Part shown: piece by piece, positions 54,805 to 64,000 of the stretch
How positions within the stretch are numbered: position 1 is the first letter of the stretch
Layout of the letters: each line of letters opens with the position of its first letter
DNA from: Methanohalobium evestigatum Z-7303
GTDB taxonomy: Archaea; Halobacteriota; Methanosarcinia; Methanosarcinales; Methanosarcinaceae
Length of the DNA stretch: 64,000 nucleotides
Assembly (NCBI RefSeq): GCF_000196655.1
Contig: NC_014253.1
Coordinates: 744,001 to 808,000, forward strand
Direction: 5' to 3'
The notes under the pieces: model-generated
The model's input: the letters and a program-made list of their open reading frames with translations, nothing else
What the model was told of the DNA's origin: nothing
Databases searched by the model: none
Position numbers and translations under genes: made by a program

Positions 54805-56277
54805 TCATTCTTTACCAAAGAACGATCTCATCATCGGATGCATCTCCATCATCTGTTCAGATGCAATATCTTCATACAATCTATAAACAATACTTACAGC
54901 TAGCAACAGTCCTGTACCTGATGCTCCACCGATTGTCCCAAGAAGACTTGCAACCAGTGTAAGGAAACCAATAAATGCACCACCAATAACCGTAACTTTT
55001 GGTATATACCGCTCCATTACTTTTTCAATACTTCCGATGTTTCTTCTGAAACCAGGTATCTGCATACCTGAATTGAATATCTTTTTAGCAGTTGGTTTTG
55101 GACCCATACCTGTTGTTTCAATCCAGAATATTGCAAAGATAATTCCTCCACCAATCAGCATAATAGCATCCACAAGGACATGCAGCCCTATCTGCCAAGT
55201 TGCAGGTGGAGCTACTGGATATTGTGTATAGGCTTCTCTTACAAGCGATGGTATCCAATCCTGTGGACTTCTTATGGGGGACAGATAATACATGAAACCA
55301 CTTATTGGAGTAGAACCACTGTATTCACCCAGAAATCCAAGCCCACTTCTGTGTAACACCAGACCTATCAGTTGAAGGTTTGCCTGTAATGCTCTAACAA
55401 GAATCATTGGAAGGACTGATGCGTAAATAAGTTTTACAGGGTAACGTCCTCTGGCTCCTCTTACTGAACTGTGAGCCAGTGGAATTTCAATTCGGGTACT
55501 TTCCACATACACTACAAGCAGGAAGATTATAACAGTGGTTATAAGTGCCAGTATACCTGCATTCAGTAATAGAAACATCGGGTCTGTAGATATTGCTTCC
55601 GAACCAAAATTCTGAATAATGTAAATCCATTTTGGAATTATTCCTACAGGTAATCCATCTTCACCAGGAACCCAATTAACAATTCCTGTAACTATCTGCT
55701 GTGACACACCTGCAACAATAAATAATCCGACACCTGAACCTATACCCCATTTGGATATGATTTCATCCATGAAAAGAATCAATATACCGCCGATAAATAT
55801 CTGAACAAACAGGATTGCACTCATTACTCCTGTACTTACTCCAAGTGCGGCAGCTACTGAACCACTTGGCTGAATGAATCCCCCAAACATTTGAGGCAAT
55901 GTTTGAAGAATTATCATTATAATTACCAGGAACTTCTGTGCACCCTGAAAAAGTGCCTGATCATTTGGATCGGAAAGATCAAGTTTGACTACATCCGCAC
56001 CCACAAGTAATTGAAGTACAATAGATGCTGTTACAATAGGTCCTATTCCAAGCATCATTAACGAACCAGATGCACCGGCAAAGAACGCTCTATATGATTC
56101 GAACAGATCAATTGATTCTGCTGACAGACCAAACAAGGGCACATTTGTCAAAATGAAATATAGCATCAATATACCCAATGTCCACATTAATTTAGTTTTA
56201 AAGTGGACGTGCCCTTCTGGACTTGATACCGCCGGTAACCTGCTGAAAATTGGCTCCAAACTCTCCCTGAGACTCAT
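54805..56277 (-). CDS. secY: Preprotein translocase subunit SecY (Sec61 alpha)
   Basis: The 490-residue membrane channel has ten hydrophobic segments. The N-terminal SPEGHVHFKTKLMWTLGILMLYF, the pore/plug stretch LFAGASGSLMMLGIGPIVTASIVLQLLVGADVV and the cytosolic loop IPLAHSSVRGARGRYPVKLIYASVLP are diagnostic. It lies directly after rpl15, the standard place. The start follows the GGGTGT region upstream of ATG 56277. Confidence 0.96.
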   Translation of the reverse strand: MSLRESLEPIFSRLPAVSSPEGHVHFKTKLMWTLGILMLYFILTNVPLFGLSAESIDLFESYRAFFAGASGSLMMLGIGPIVTASIVLQLLVGADVVKLDLSDPNDQALFQGAQKFLVIIMIILQTLPQMFGGFIQPSGSVAAALGVSTGVMSAILFVQIFIGGILILFMDEIISKWGIGSGVGLFIVAGVSQQIVTGIVNWVPGEDGLPVGIIPKWIYIIQNFGSEAISTDPMFLLLNAGILALITTVIIFLLVVYVESTRIEIPLAHSSVRGARGRYPVKLIYASVLPMILVRALQANLQLIGLVLHRSGLGFLGEYSGSTPISGFMYYLSPIRSPQDWIPSLVREAYTQYPVAPPATWQIGLHVLVDAIMLIGGGIIFAIFWIETTGMGPKPTAKKIFNSGMQIPGFRRNIGSIEKVMERYIPKVTVIGGAFIGFLTLVASLLGTIGGASGTGLLLAVSIVYRLYEDIASEQMMEMHPMMRSFFGKE

Positions 56278-56338
56278 TTAATTACACCCTTTAAAATTAT
56301 TGGTAAGTTATACAACTTAGTTTGTTCCACTTATATGG

Positions 56339-56770
56339 TTATTCAGATTCTATACAGGTACCATTGGATTTTTCAATTTTATCTTTTGCAGCGTTGGAAA
56401 AGTTACGTGCAGTCACTACCAGACTTTTTGTAACTTTTCCTGCACCAAGCACTTTGTTAATGTCAAGACTATTAAGGTCTATATGGTATGCACCATCTTT
56501 TTCTTCTGCAATCCCATCATCAACAAGTTGCTCTATTAATTCATCCAGTTCCCCAACATTTACAATTGATTCTTTGTAAATATTCTTTTTAGGTACTTCA
56601 AACCCATATTTACCAAATGTCTGACCACGTTTCATTGACCTTGTGACATTATGTTTACGTGTACCTGAATTACCGCGTCCACCGCGATTTCCAGCACCAC
56701 GTCGGTTTTTACTGGTGCCTCCTCCACAGGTACGTGTACCCCTGTACTTTTTTGTTTTTGTTTTGACCAT
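56339..56770 (-). CDS. rpl15: 50S ribosomal protein L15 (uL15)
   Basis: The 143-residue protein begins with [33 protein letters not shown], a glycine- and arginine-rich extension that threads into 23S rRNA. The C-terminal part has [22 protein letters not shown]. It follows rpl30 by 8 bases. Confidence 0.97.
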   Translation of the reverse strand: MVKTKTKKYRGTRTCGGGTSKNRRGAGNRGGRGNSGTRKHNVTRSMKRGQTFGKYGFEVPKKNIYKESIVNVGELDELIEQLVDDGIAEEKDGAYHIDLNSLDINKVLGAGKVTKSLVVTARNFSNAAKDKIEKSNGTCIESE

Positions 56771-56778
56771 AGTATCAC

Positions 56779-57240
56779 TTACCTCATTTTATGCAATAAT
56801 GCATTGATATTTTCTCCATGGTTTCCAAGTTCGCCTCTTTGCTGTACGGTCTTTTTGATACCACTATGTCCTTTTCTTGGTGGATGCAACCTAAGTACAG
56901 GTTTAAGCTTGGGTACATCATTTAATGTTGCCTCATTGTTGCATACTGCTTCTGCAAAAGAGGAAATTGAATCATACTCTGTATTTTCTGCAATATACTC
57001 ATCAGTAAGCTGTGCTCCACCTTCAAGTGTTCCGCGTTTTTCCAGCAATTCTGTTAGTGTATCTGAATTAATGGTTCCATAAGCAACATAGTCTTTAACT
57101 TTCTGAACCATTCCAAGATTACTCGGATTCTCATCCAGAACTACACAATGGTTTACTTTGTTTAAACGAAGCATTTTCAGGGTATCTTCGATGGTGTACA
57201 TTACATTCACATTACCCCTCAATCTGACCACTGCGTACAT
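56779..57240 (-). CDS. rpl30: 50S ribosomal protein L30 (uL30)
   Basis: The 153-residue archaeal/eukaryotic-length protein starts [34 protein letters not shown], as in other archaea. The end [30 protein letters not shown] is typical. The start overlaps the rps5 reading frame by 29 bases; GGAGGTTTTAG, inside rps5, serves as its ribosome site, so translation is probably coupled. Confidence 0.96.
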   Translation of the reverse strand: MYAVVRLRGNVNVMYTIEDTLKMLRLNKVNHCVVLDENPSNLGMVQKVKDYVAYGTINSDTLTELLEKRGTLEGGAQLTDEYIAENTEYDSISSFAEAVCNNEATLNDVPKLKPVLRLHPPRKGHSGIKKTVQQRGELGNHGENINALLHKMR

Positions 57241-57874
57241 CTAAAACCTCCGATTCTTCATAATTTAAGGGATACTTAATAGTACTCGTCCGGGTAAGTG
57301 CATTGTATGTTGCTTTTGCAAAATTTAAAGTTGTACGGGTCTTACCCTCTGTTCTGGTCCAAACATCTTTAATGCCTGCCTTTTCCAGTACTTTTACAGC
57401 AGTGTCTCCTGCAGCCAATCCAAGTCCTCTTGGAGCTGGTTTGAGAACAACTTTTACACTGCCTGCTTTTCCTTCTACTTCTGTGGGTACTGTATGTGAA
57501 AGTCCACAACCACATTCCCATGAACCGCAACCACGGTTTATACGGGTGACATTGATTTTTGCAGTATCAATGGCTTTTCTGATAGCTGGACCTACCTGAC
57601 CATCTTTAGCCTGACCAAATCCAACATAACCATTACCATTACCAACTATAACAGTGGCTCTGAATTTCACACGACGACCTGAGTCGGTCATCCTTTGTAC
57701 CATATTAATGTCCAGAACTTCATCATCAAGGTCAGTCAAAAGGGTATCTACAATTTTTGCTTCCCTAATGGGCAAACCTGAATCAATTGCTTCATCCATG
57801 GTTGATATCTGCCCGTCCTGGACCATTTTTCCAAGTTTAGTCTGTGGAACCCACTCATCATTTTCATTATCCAT
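57212..57874 (-). CDS. rps5: 30S ribosomal protein S5 (uS5)
   Basis: The 220-residue protein helps decode accurately and sits at the mRNA entry. The central [38 protein letters not shown] and the later [31 protein letters not shown] identify it. It follows rpl18 by 9 bases and overlaps rpl30. Confidence 0.97.
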   Translation of the reverse strand: MDNENDEWVPQTKLGKMVQDGQISTMDEAIDSGLPIREAKIVDTLLTDLDDEVLDINMVQRMTDSGRRVKFRATVIVGNGNGYVGFGQAKDGQVGPAIRKAIDTAKINVTRINRGCGSWECGCGLSHTVPTEVEGKAGSVKVVLKPAPRGLGLAAGDTAVKVLEKAGIKDVWTRTEGKTRTTLNFAKATYNALTRTSTIKYPLNYEESEVLDVRSGQIEG

Positions 57875-57883
57875 TTAATCACC

Positions 57884-58405
57884 TTAACTGAATTCAGAAT
57901 AAATTTTTTCTTGTGTTGCATCGAACTGTTCAGGGAGACTGGATTTATCCATGTATTCTGCCACATGTTCTCCTCTTATACGTTCTTCAGACGGGAATAT
58001 AGAGGGGTTATGCGGTACATCCATTCCTGCATCAACAATTCCATTCAAACTCGCATATATACGAGATCCTGCAGATGATGAATGAAGTCCTATATCCAGT
58101 ACACCTGTTTCATACCCTTCATCAAGGGCTTTAAGACCAAACAATAGCCCTGTCAGGTATGCTGCTGTAATATTACCAGTTGATTCTTCGTAACCGTATT
58201 TTTTCAATTCGGTAGAAGTTGCGGATAATAGTACATCATCGCCATCAGATTCAGGTGTTATAAGCTGTATCTGTATGTTGTTTAAACTTTTTCGGACAAC
58301 AACTCGGTCTTCATCGGATAAAAGTAACCTTAGTCGTTGATGATAATCTGTGCGTCCTTCTCTTCTTCTTCTGAATGGGACATTATATCGGGGTCCTGTT
58401 GCCAT
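57884..58405 (-). CDS. rpl18: 50S ribosomal protein L18 (uL18)
   Basis: The 173-residue protein binds 5S r[30 protein letters not shown] is the archaeal start and [14 protein letters not shown]...[30 protein letters not shown] the core. A GGAGGTATATA stretch precedes ATG 58405. Confidence 0.97.
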   Translation of the reverse strand: MATGPRYNVPFRRRREGRTDYHQRLRLLLSDEDRVVVRKSLNNIQIQLITPESDGDDVLLSATSTELKKYGYEESTGNITAAYLTGLLFGLKALDEGYETGVLDIGLHSSSAGSRIYASLNGIVDAGMDVPHNPSIFPSEERIRGEHVAEYMDKSSLPEQFDATQEKIYSEFS

Positions 58406-58446
58406 TATATACCTCCTTTACTAATAATTTACAGATGATTTAACAA

Positions 58447-58893
58447 TTAACGAGTTCTTTCGACCCCTAAATGAGCTTCAAGATGTGCAGTACTACGGAA
58501 TTGTCCACCCTTTGCCTGACGATACAGTTTGCAGTATGTAGGCCTATCCAAAGTTCCATCATCACGTAATTCTTTGAGGCGTTTTCGAAGTGCCCTGATC
58601 TTTTTCATCCATTGTTCCTTTTCAGGGTTTCGTGCTCCCTTCTTACCTTTTCTTGAACCGTGGCCTTTACGATGCCCGTATTTTCGTTTAGCATCTCTTT
58701 CTCTTGCACGGCTCCTGCTTACACCTTTGATAGGTTGTGCCTTAATATTACCGTTTTCTATTTGCTCCCTGATATCTTCTCTTGTGATAGCAGCTGCTAC
58801 ATCATCGGAAGCTTCAGGGTTTACCCATACCCTGTTAACACCACAACCCAGAATCTTGGCAGCAAGTTTTTTCTGGTTGGATACATCACTCAT
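58447..58893 (-). CDS. rpl19e: 50S ribosomal protein L19e (eL19)
   Basis: The 148-residue protein is found only in archaea and eukaryotes. [22 protein letters not shown] at the start, the basic [22 protein letters not shown] and [23 protein letters not shown] near the end identify it. Its ATG shares one base with the rpl32e stop (TAATG), a sign of coupled translation. Confidence 0.97.
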   Translation of the reverse strand: MSDVSNQKKLAAKILGCGVNRVWVNPEASDDVAAAITREDIREQIENGNIKAQPIKGVSRSRARERDAKRKYGHRKGHGSRKGKKGARNPEKEQWMKKIRALRKRLKELRDDGTLDRPTYCKLYRQAKGGQFRSTAHLEAHLGVERTR

Positions 58894-59327
58894 TATTCTT
58901 CACCTCTTGATGGGTTAAGAACTTTGATACCAAGTTCTGCTGCTTTTTCTTCAATCATGGTTCTCTTTTTAGCGCCCACTGTTCTTCCAATCCTTATAGC
59001 TTCAGAAGACGGATTAGATATGTTTTCTACATCTTTAACATTGTATACAAGAATTTCAGTATAACCTGATGGATGAAGTCCCTTTACTGCTTCTGGACTT
59101 CCATATCCCACTTTTACAAGAGAACCTTTTGCTTTTATTCCTTTACGGAGTTTACTGTTAACTCCTTTAGGCCTTCTCCAACTGGATGGTACCCGTTTAA
59201 GCCGATGGGAATCCACCCGGTTAAAAGAGGGTTTTTTGTTTTTTTGTACCTTCCTAATATTAAACAATCGTTTGGATTCTTCATCCATTTCAAGTTCAGA
59301 TACATTAGATTTGTTATCTTTTGCCAT
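58893..59327 (-). CDS. rpl32e: 50S ribosomal protein L32e (eL32)
   Basis: The 144-residue protein is archaeal/eukaryotic. The core [37 protein letters not shown] and [21 protein letters not shown] identifies it. An N-terminal extension of about 30 charged residues precedes the core. Fourteen bases separate it from rpl6. Confidence 0.97.
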   Translation of the reverse strand: MAKDNKSNVSELEMDEESKRLFNIRKVQKNKKPSFNRVDSHRLKRVPSSWRRPKGVNSKLRKGIKAKGSLVKVGYGSPEAVKGLHPSGYTEILVYNVKDVENISNPSSEAIRIGRTVGAKKRTMIEEKAAELGIKVLNPSRGEE

Positions 59328-59341
59328 TCAGACCACCAACG

Positions 59342-59872
59342 TTATGCCTTCTCCACAATGTAGATTCCATCTTGGAATATACGCGGGTCAAACCTGTTGA
59401 TTTTGGTTGTCTGTTCAATATTTGCTGCAGTTTGACCTACATCTTCCTTGTTAATACCGGTAATTATTATCTCATCACCATTTATCTCAACAGAAGTATC
59501 TCCAATAATATCTGCTACACGTGGCTTTTTCTCACCCAAGAAATTGGAAATCATAAACTTATTTCCATCAACTTTAAGCTGCATTGGAAAGTGAGAATAA
59601 ACTACTTTCATTTTATATTCAAAACCTTCAGTTACTCCTGTCATCATATTGCGTAGATGAGCAGCGAAAGTACCAATTATTGCTTTTTTGTCCCTTCTTG
59701 TAGACAATGCTTCAATGGTTACTTCAGAATCTGTAGGAGTTATAGCCACACCCGGATACCACATAAATTTTTTATTCGTGCCCTTTGGACCTGTTACAGT
59801 TAGATATTTCCCATCTAATGATACTGTGATATCTTCAGGTATTGATACCGTCGTCCTGAGTTCTTTTGCCAT
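59342..59872 (-). CDS. rpl6: 50S ribosomal protein L6 (uL6)
   Basis: The 176-residue two-domain protein lies near the factor-binding site of the large subunit. [27 protein letters not shown] and [20 protein letters not shown] are typical. I start at ATG 59872 (MAKELRTT), five bases behind GGAGTGA; a GTG at 59881 lies inside that site. Confidence 0.96.
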   Translation of the reverse strand: MAKELRTTVSIPEDITVSLDGKYLTVTGPKGTNKKFMWYPGVAITPTDSEVTIEALSTRRDKKAIIGTFAAHLRNMMTGVTEGFEYKMKVVYSHFPMQLKVDGNKFMISNFLGEKKPRVADIIGDTSVEINGDEIIITGINKEDVGQTAANIEQTTKINRFDPRIFQDGIYIVEKA

Positions 59873-59895
59873 ATTCATCACTCCATGTCATCAAA

Positions 59896-60288
59896 TTAAT
59901 ATACATAAGCAAGGAGCTGGCCACCAACATTTTCATCACGTGCTTCATATTGGGACTTAACACCCATTGAAGTTGTAAGAATCAATGTTCCAAAATTTTT
60001 ACCGGGTAAAAACTGTTTTTCCCAACCTTCAAAATTAGCTGTACTTACAGAATAACGTGGTTTAATAGCCCCGCAATTATTGATTCTTCCTGCTAATTTT
60101 ACGTTATATATTCCAGCTTTACCATCTTCGACCAGTTCAAATTCACCTATGTATCCATAATCTTTCATTACACTCAAAACATTACCTATCAATTTAGACG
60201 CAGGTTGAATTGTACAGGATTCTTTACCTACATTTTCTGCGTTTTTTATGGTTGATAATGCATTAGCAAGTGGATCCAATAATACCAT
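59896..60288 (-). CDS. rps8: 30S ribosomal protein S8 (uS8)
   Basis: The 130-residue protein binds the central domain of 16S r[41 protein letters not shown] is the archaeal start and [24 protein letters not shown](D)[12 protein letters not shown] the end. GAGGAGGAGAA precedes the ATG and overlaps the rps14 3' end region. Confidence 0.97.
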   Translation of the reverse strand: MVLLDPLANALSTIKNAENVGKESCTIQPASKLIGNVLSVMKDYGYIGEFELVEDGKAGIYNVKLAGRINNCGAIKPRYSVSTANFEGWEKQFLPGKNFGTLILTTSMGVKSQYEARDENVGGQLLAYVY

Positions 60289-60299
60289 ATTTCTCCTCC

Positions 60300-60455
60300 T
60301 CAGGTATATTTTTCAAATCCCATTTCATGTGCCATTTCTCTGAAACAATGCCTGCACATGTATATTCCATATTTACGTACCAGAGACTGTTTTCTGCCAC
60401 ATCTTTTACACTGGCTGGCTCCTCTTCCAAAACTTTTCGTAGTCTTGACCGTTAT
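60300..60455 (-). CDS. rps14: 30S ribosomal protein S14 (uS14), zinc form, unusual start
   Basis: The 51-residue protein is clear: [44 protein letters not shown], with four zinc cysteines (CKRC, CRHC). No ATG, GTG or TTG exists in frame between the strong GGAGGTGG site and this sequence: the codons there are ATA (60455), ACG (60452) and GTC (60449). The rpl5 stop TAA overlaps them. I report from ATA because archaeal S14 often begins M-T-; spacing from the ribosome site would suit ACG better. Either a rare initiation codon is used or a sequence error hides the start. Confidence 0.85.
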   Translation of the reverse strand: MTVKTTKSFGRGASQCKRCGRKQSLVRKYGIYMCRHCFREMAHEMGFEKYT

Positions 60456-60970
60456 ACCACCTCCACCGAGTATTTATCTTTAAAGAATTCTATTGAATCT
60501 TCTTTTACTATTTTATGTGAACCCGGAATTTTTCGACTCTCGACTTTTCTGTCTTTTATCCTGTAACCGGGACGTGTCACAACGACCATTATATCCATGC
60601 CAAAGATACCTATGTTTGGATCATACTTCATACCCGGAAAATCAGTGTGCTCGTCAATTCCGAACGCAACATTTCCTGATTCATCAAATTGTGATTCATC
60701 TAATCTATTTTCAACGATGCTGAGGGATGTTTCCAAAAATTCCTGTGCACGTTTTCCACGGAGAGTTACCTTGCATCCGATTGGCTCACGTTTTCTTATA
60801 CCAAACGCTGGTTGAGTTCTTTTTGCGTATGTCCTTACACCGCTTTGACCAGTAATTGTTTGTAAAATTTGCTCGGCGTTTACCAGTGTCTGGCCACTTT
60901 CTCCAACACCCATATGAACAACTACTTTATCAATTTTAGGAGTCCTCATCGGATTGTCAGAATCACTCAT
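60452..60970 (-). CDS. rpl5: 50S ribosomal protein L5 (uL5)
   Basis: The 172-residue protein contacts 5S rRNA and P-site t[32 protein letters not shown] and [25 protein letters not shown] identify it. I start at ATG 60970, which overlaps the rps4e end (ATGAGTGA) behind AGGTGGTGA; the GTG at 60982 lies in that site. Confidence 0.96.
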   Translation of the reverse strand: MSDSDNPMRTPKIDKVVVHMGVGESGQTLVNAEQILQTITGQSGVRTYAKRTQPAFGIRKREPIGCKVTLRGKRAQEFLETSLSIVENRLDESQFDESGNVAFGIDEHTDFPGMKYDPNIGIFGMDIMVVVTRPGYRIKDRKVESRKIPGSHKIVKEDSIEFFKDKYSVEVV

Positions 60971-61685
60971 TTGTTTCACCACCTAATTCGCCCAGATTTA
61001 TCTCGGGCTTGTCTTCACCAATAACCACTACGTAATCTTCAATAGTCTCAAAATCATAATTTTGTCCTGATATTTCAACTGTATTAGCTTCAGAACCCCT
61101 TGTCTTTGTAATGGTTTTGATGGTACCTATTTCTCCGGTATGTTTACCACCGACAATCATCGCAAGGTTTCCTTCTTTGTATTCCAGATGATTTACAATG
61201 TTTTTATCAGGTACTGTTATAATGATTGAATCCTTAGCTTTATAATCATTTGAGCCTATCAAGTTTGTACCATCACTAAGGTTAAGCTGTATAGCTCCAG
61301 ATTTTACCGTCGTTTTATCATTAATTTTACACAGCTTATTTGTGTCGCTTTCTTCCAGTTTTTGAAGGATTAATTTACTTTTCTGATTAATTAACAACCG
61401 ATATGATTCATTCATTTCAGGGATGGTAATAATATCGAAAAGCCCTACAGGGAATTTTAAATCCTTTCTTGGTTTTCCATCTACCAAAACCTTACCCTGT
61501 GATAGTACTCTCTTTGCTTCTGAGCGATTATCTACAAGACCCAGCATGTCCCTGAGTATTACCGAAATTGGCATGCTCTGTTCTTTATGGTGGGGTCCAG
61601 GGCTTGTAGTTGTTACCCATTTGTTAGATTTCTTTGCTACCCGCCAACTATTCGGGATAGAAATCCTTTTTTGATGTTTTCCCAC
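60963..61685 (-). CDS. rps4e: 30S ribosomal protein S4e (eS4)
   Basis: The 240-residue archaeal/eukaryotic protein starts [32 protein letters not shown]. It combines an S4-like RNA-binding segment ([34 protein letters not shown]) with a KOW-type domain near residue 175 ([21 protein letters not shown]). It follows rpl24. Confidence 0.97.
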   Translation of the reverse strand: MGKHQKRISIPNSWRVAKKSNKWVTTTSPGPHHKEQSMPISVILRDMLGLVDNRSEAKRVLSQGKVLVDGKPRKDLKFPVGLFDIITIPEMNESYRLLINQKSKLILQKLEESDTNKLCKINDKTTVKSGAIQLNLSDGTNLIGSNDYKAKDSIIITVPDKNIVNHLEYKEGNLAMIVGGKHTGEIGTIKTITKTRGSEANTVEISGQNYDFETIEDYVVVIGEDKPEINLGELGGETNE

Positions 61686-61699
61686 ATAACCACCTTATT

Positions 61700-62053
61700 T
61701 TATTTTTTACTGATAACTGTCTTTCTATGTTCGTCTTCCATGTTAAGAGATGTAATCATAACATTTGAAGGGTCTACAGGTCTTGCCATTTCTGTTCCAT
61801 CTGCTTTTGGAACTGTAACACCTTCAATATAAATTACTCCATCTTTTAACGAGACATTTTCCACTTTACCTGTAGTAGTAGCGTGGTCACCTCTAAGGAC
61901 CTTTACAGTATCTCCTACAATCACACTTACACTTCTGGTTCCATATTTTTCACGCAATTCTTTTGAAAGCGGTGCTGCCATGAATTTTTGCTTCTTATGC
62001 AAGGGTGCATTATAGCGAGATTTTATTTGTTTCCTTGGTTGTTTTGATGACAT
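61700..62053 (-). CDS. rpl24: 50S ribosomal protein L24 (uL24)
   Basis: The 117-residue assembly initiator has [34 protein letters not shown] and a KOW motif [24 protein letters not shown]. It sits between rpl14 and rps4e with 10 and 14-base gaps. Confidence 0.97.
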   Translation of the reverse strand: MSSKQPRKQIKSRYNAPLHKKQKFMAAPLSKELREKYGTRSVSVIVGDTVKVLRGDHATTTGKVENVSLKDGVIYIEGVTVPKADGTEMARPVDPSNVMITSLNMEDEHRKTVISKK

Positions 62054-62063
62054 TGATTACACC

Positions 62064-62462
62064 TCAGACTATCATAGATGCAGTTGTTCCAACTTTTGGG
62101 AATCGTTCTGCCGCTTCTCTTGCAATCGGTCCTTTAATATCGGTTCCTTTTGGAAATCCTGATATATCTGTGATTACTACTGCATTGTCCTCAAAAGATA
62201 CATGAAGACCATCTGGCCGTTTATATTCCTTCTTTTGTCGAACAATTACTGCATACAATATCTGCTTTCTCATTTCAGGAGTACCCTTTTTTACAGATAC
62301 TACACACATATCTCCGATTCCTGCTTTAGGATGTCTGCTTTTTACACCTCTGTAATTTTTCACAGAAATGATTTCCACTACTTTCGCACCAGTATTATCC
62401 ACACAATTTAAGTTTGCACCAGTATTCAAAGATCTTGGAATTTTTGATCTTCTGGCTCTCAT
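62064..62462 (-). CDS. rpl14: 50S ribosomal protein L14 (uL14)
   Basis: The 132-residue protein lies at the subunit interface. [28 protein letters not shown] and [23 protein letters not shown] are conserved. Its ATG overlaps the rps17 stop by four bases (ATGA). Confidence 0.97.
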   Translation of the reverse strand: MRARRSKIPRSLNTGANLNCVDNTGAKVVEIISVKNYRGVKSRHPKAGIGDMCVVSVKKGTPEMRKQILYAVIVRQKKEYKRPDGLHVSFEDNAVVITDISGFPKGTDIKGPIAREAAERFPKVGTTASMIV

Positions 62463-62788
62463 TGTTGTTCACCCGCTTCAACTACTACAAAAGATTTGGT
62501 TTTACTCAGTGGACGACATTCCGCGATTTTTACTACATCACCCTCCTTTGCATCAATGCAGGGTGGATTATGTGCAGAAATCTTTGAGTGTCGTTTTTCA
62601 TATCTTTGGTATTTTTTAATCAGCCTTTCATAGTTTCGCTGAATAGTGACTGTTTTATCTCTGTCATCACTTATCACAGTTCCTACAAGGACCTGTCCTC
62701 GTACGGATAAATTACCATGAAAAGGACAGTTCGTATCATCACATTCTTTAGATGGTGATTGTACATCCAATCCAATATCCTTGGTCAT
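62459..62788 (-). CDS. rps17: 30S ribosomal protein S17 (uS17)
   Basis: The 109-residue protein carries the archaeal N-terminal extension with [34 protein letters not shown] and the core [39 protein letters not shown]. It follows rnp1 by ten bases. Confidence 0.97.
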   Translation of the reverse strand: MTKDIGLDVQSPSKECDDTNCPFHGNLSVRGQVLVGTVISDDRDKTVTIQRNYERLIKKYQRYEKRHSKISAHNPPCIDAKEGDVVKIAECRPLSKTKSFVVVEAGEQQ

Positions 62789-62798
62789 GAATATTACC

Positions 62799-63101
62799 TC
62801 AATGTATTTTTTTTATGTTCTTGGTTCTACTTTCAGGCTGTGAGAGTAATAATTTCCCATTAACTTTCACATGTTTTACCAAATATTTGTCTCCAAATTC
62901 CACCGGAACTTTGAAGACAAAATTTGCGTTTGCCTTTGGAACCATTTTATTGTTATTATCTGTTACTATTATCAACGTGTTTTTTGTTTCATCCCGAACT
63001 ACACCGTTTATGTTATCCAGTAATGGATTTGTAGATTCCACCACATCAACGGGCAGTCCTATCAATTCATGGTATATCAAATTTGAAGGGGTTCTCTCCA
63101 A
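62799..63101 (-). CDS. rnp1: RNase P protein component 1 (Rnp1/Pop4 homolog)
   Basis: The 100-residue protein is the archaeal homolog of human Rpp29, a subunit of the tRNA 5'-processing enzyme. [40 protein letters not shown] is characteristic. The start is probably TTG 63101, one base after the rpl29 stop, with AAGGAG (the last codons of rpl29) six bases ahead. The longer frame to 63167 lies inside rpl29 and has no support. It is the standard non-ribosomal passenger between rpl29 and rps17. Confidence 0.9.
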   Translation of the reverse strand: MERTPSNLIYHELIGLPVDVVESTNPLLDNINGVVRDETKNTLIIVTDNNNKMVPKANANFVFKVPVEFGDKYLVKHVKVNGKLLLSQPESRTKNIKKIH

Positions 63102-63102
63102 T

Positions 63103-63306
63103 TTAGATCTCCTTGAATTCACGCTGAATTGTTTTAATCCGTGCAACGGTTCTTTTAAGTTCACCAATTCTTCCAGGGTTTTCTGGCGATCCTCCTGCAG
63201 ATGTTAGAGCTTTTTCATTGGAAAGTTCAGTCTGAAATTTTTCTATTTCATCTTTCCTTTCCTGAGGGCTCATATTCCTGATTTCATTATTACGAAGAAT
63301 TGCCAT
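63103..63306 (-). CDS. rpl29: 50S ribosomal protein L29 (uL29)
   Basis: The 67-residue protein surrounds the tunnel exit. [60 protein letters not shown] is typical of archaea. The ATG shares one base with the rps3 stop (TAATG). The last codons double as the ribosome site for rnp1. Confidence 0.96.
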   Translation of the reverse strand: MAILRNNEIRNMSPQERKDEIEKFQTELSNEKALTSAGGSPENPGRIGELKRTVARIKTIQREFKEI

Positions 63307-64000
63307 TATTTGTCCTCCCTGTGAATTCTTGCCATTGGATGCCAGTAATTGTGACCCTCGTGTTTATGTTGCCAGACACCATTGACTTCTCTTCGTTCTT
63401 CCCATTCATACTGAGAATTTTCTACTTCTGATACTTCTGATTCTGATATTTCTTCTGTTTCAGCCCCTGGTTCTGATTCAACACTTGTTTCTTCTGAGGG
63501 TTCTGCAACTTCTTCTGTTTCAGACTCGGCTTCAGCAACTTCACCAGTTGATTCTTCTTCAACCAGTTCTTGGATACCTGATTCTTCACTTTCTTCCTCT
63601 ACAACTTCAAATTCTTCTTCCATTTCTTCTGGTTCAACTTCTTCCAGTTTGAATGTATCAGGTAACACTGCATCAGGATGTATAATCCTTACCTTACATC
63701 CGATAGTACCAAGCTTTTTAACAGCAGTCGCAAAACCTTCATCCACAATATCATCTACAGGTTTGCCTGCATGTTTGATGTAACCTCTGACCAGCTTTTC
63801 AACTCTGGCTCTTGGACCTGTTAGTTTACCAGACATTATAATTTCACAGCCAAGAGCACCAGCACCCATTATAGCTCTGATTGCGTTATGTCCAGCTTTT
63901 CTAAAGTACCATCCGCGTTCAATTGATGCTGCGAGCCGGGTTGCCATCATCTGAGCGTTTAATTCAGGTGTTTTTACTTCCTGAGCATCAATCTGCGGAT
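63306..64000 (-). CDS. rps3: 30S ribosomal protein S3 (uS3), partial, acidic C-terminal tail
   Basis: The frame is open to the right edge, so the start is outside. The visible part has the S3 C-terminal domain [52 protein letters not shown]. After [12 protein letters not shown] comes a run of about 75 residues dominated by Glu, Ser and Val, then a compact end [30 protein letters not shown]. Acidic tails occur on S3 of related methanogens; the length here fits a salt-loving cytoplasm. Confidence 0.95.
   Translation of the reverse strand, partial: PQIDAQEVKTPELNAQMMATRLAASIERGWYFRKAGHNAIRAIMGAGALGCEIIMSGKLTGPRARVEKLVRGYIKHAGKPVDDIVDEGFATAVKKLGTIGCKVRIIHPDAVLPDTFKLEEVEPEEMEEEFEVVEEESEESGIQELVEEESTGEVAEAESETEEVAEPSEETSVESEPGAETEEISESEVSEVENSQYEWEERREVNGVWQHKHEGHNYWHPMARIHREDK

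Noticed and set aside
62799-63167. Longer Rnp1 start within rpl29
   Set aside because: It would overlap rpl29 by 65 bases, adds residues unlike the family and has no ribosome site.

Overview
The window looks like chromosome from a halophilic, methylotrophic methanogen of the Methanosarcinaceae (a Methanohalobium- or Methanosalsum-like organism). The evidence is the split RNA polymerase B subunit (B' and B''), archaeal-only ribosomal proteins (eL19, eL32, eS4), an RpoD with iron-sulfur motifs, archaeal CoA synthesis through pantoate kinase and phosphopantoate ligase, ADP-dependent sugar kinases, a URO-D-type corrinoid methyltransferase, a glycine betaine transporter and AT-rich DNA. The genus is an inference; no rRNA lies in the window.

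Layout: 1-3474 (minus) holds rpoB1 (cut by the left edge), rpoB2 and rpoH, followed by tRNA-Lys. 3972-6521 (minus) is a pair coding S-adenosyl/S-inosyl-homocysteine hydrolase and an adenosine-type deaminase. A second, patchily identical copy of the pair lies at 22534-25086 behind three CoA genes (coaBC, pantoate kinase, phosphopantoate ligase). Between them are a glucan phosphorylase, a thioesterase, tRNA-Arg, a lone LigD phosphoesterase, purB, a URO-D-family methyltransferase with a structured-RNA candidate beside it, uvrA, a TatD-like hydrolase, an isocitrate dehydrogenase facing a Re-citrate-synthase-like gene, an ACT-domain regulator and a geranylgeranyl reductase. 28176-30434 carries a VLRF1/aRF1-like gene, a small internally repeated protein and a 2'-O-ribose rRNA methyltransferase.

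30485-33916 is the accessory part: a peroxiredoxin gene broken by two elements that each encode an RNA-guided nuclease. One is an IscB element with an upstream omega-RNA region and an in-frame amber codon; the other is a TnpB element on the opposite strand. Neither carries a TnpA transposase. The flanking peroxiredoxin pieces rejoin in frame.

34124-39696 (plus) is argC, a CBS protein, argJ and two ADP-dependent kinase paralogs, facing the CCA-adding enzyme. 41441-45611 is a betaine-type ABC transporter with two binding lipoproteins behind a promoter with inverted repeats. 45789-49145 has a radical SAM protein, a DUF2551-like protein, a cis-prenyltransferase and an ADP-ribosylglycohydrolase.

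From tRNA-Leu to the right edge (minus strand) runs the ribosomal superoperon. In transcription order it is S3, L29, Rnp1, S17, L14, L24, S4e, L5, S14, S8, L6, L32e, L19e, L18, S5, L30, L15, SecY, Adk, an EMC3-like protein, Cmk and Cbf5/TruB. After tRNA-Ser, a second unit with its own promoter carries S13, S4, S11 and RpoD. Every gene stop codon I read in the window is TAA or TGA; the only in-frame TAG is the one inside iscB.
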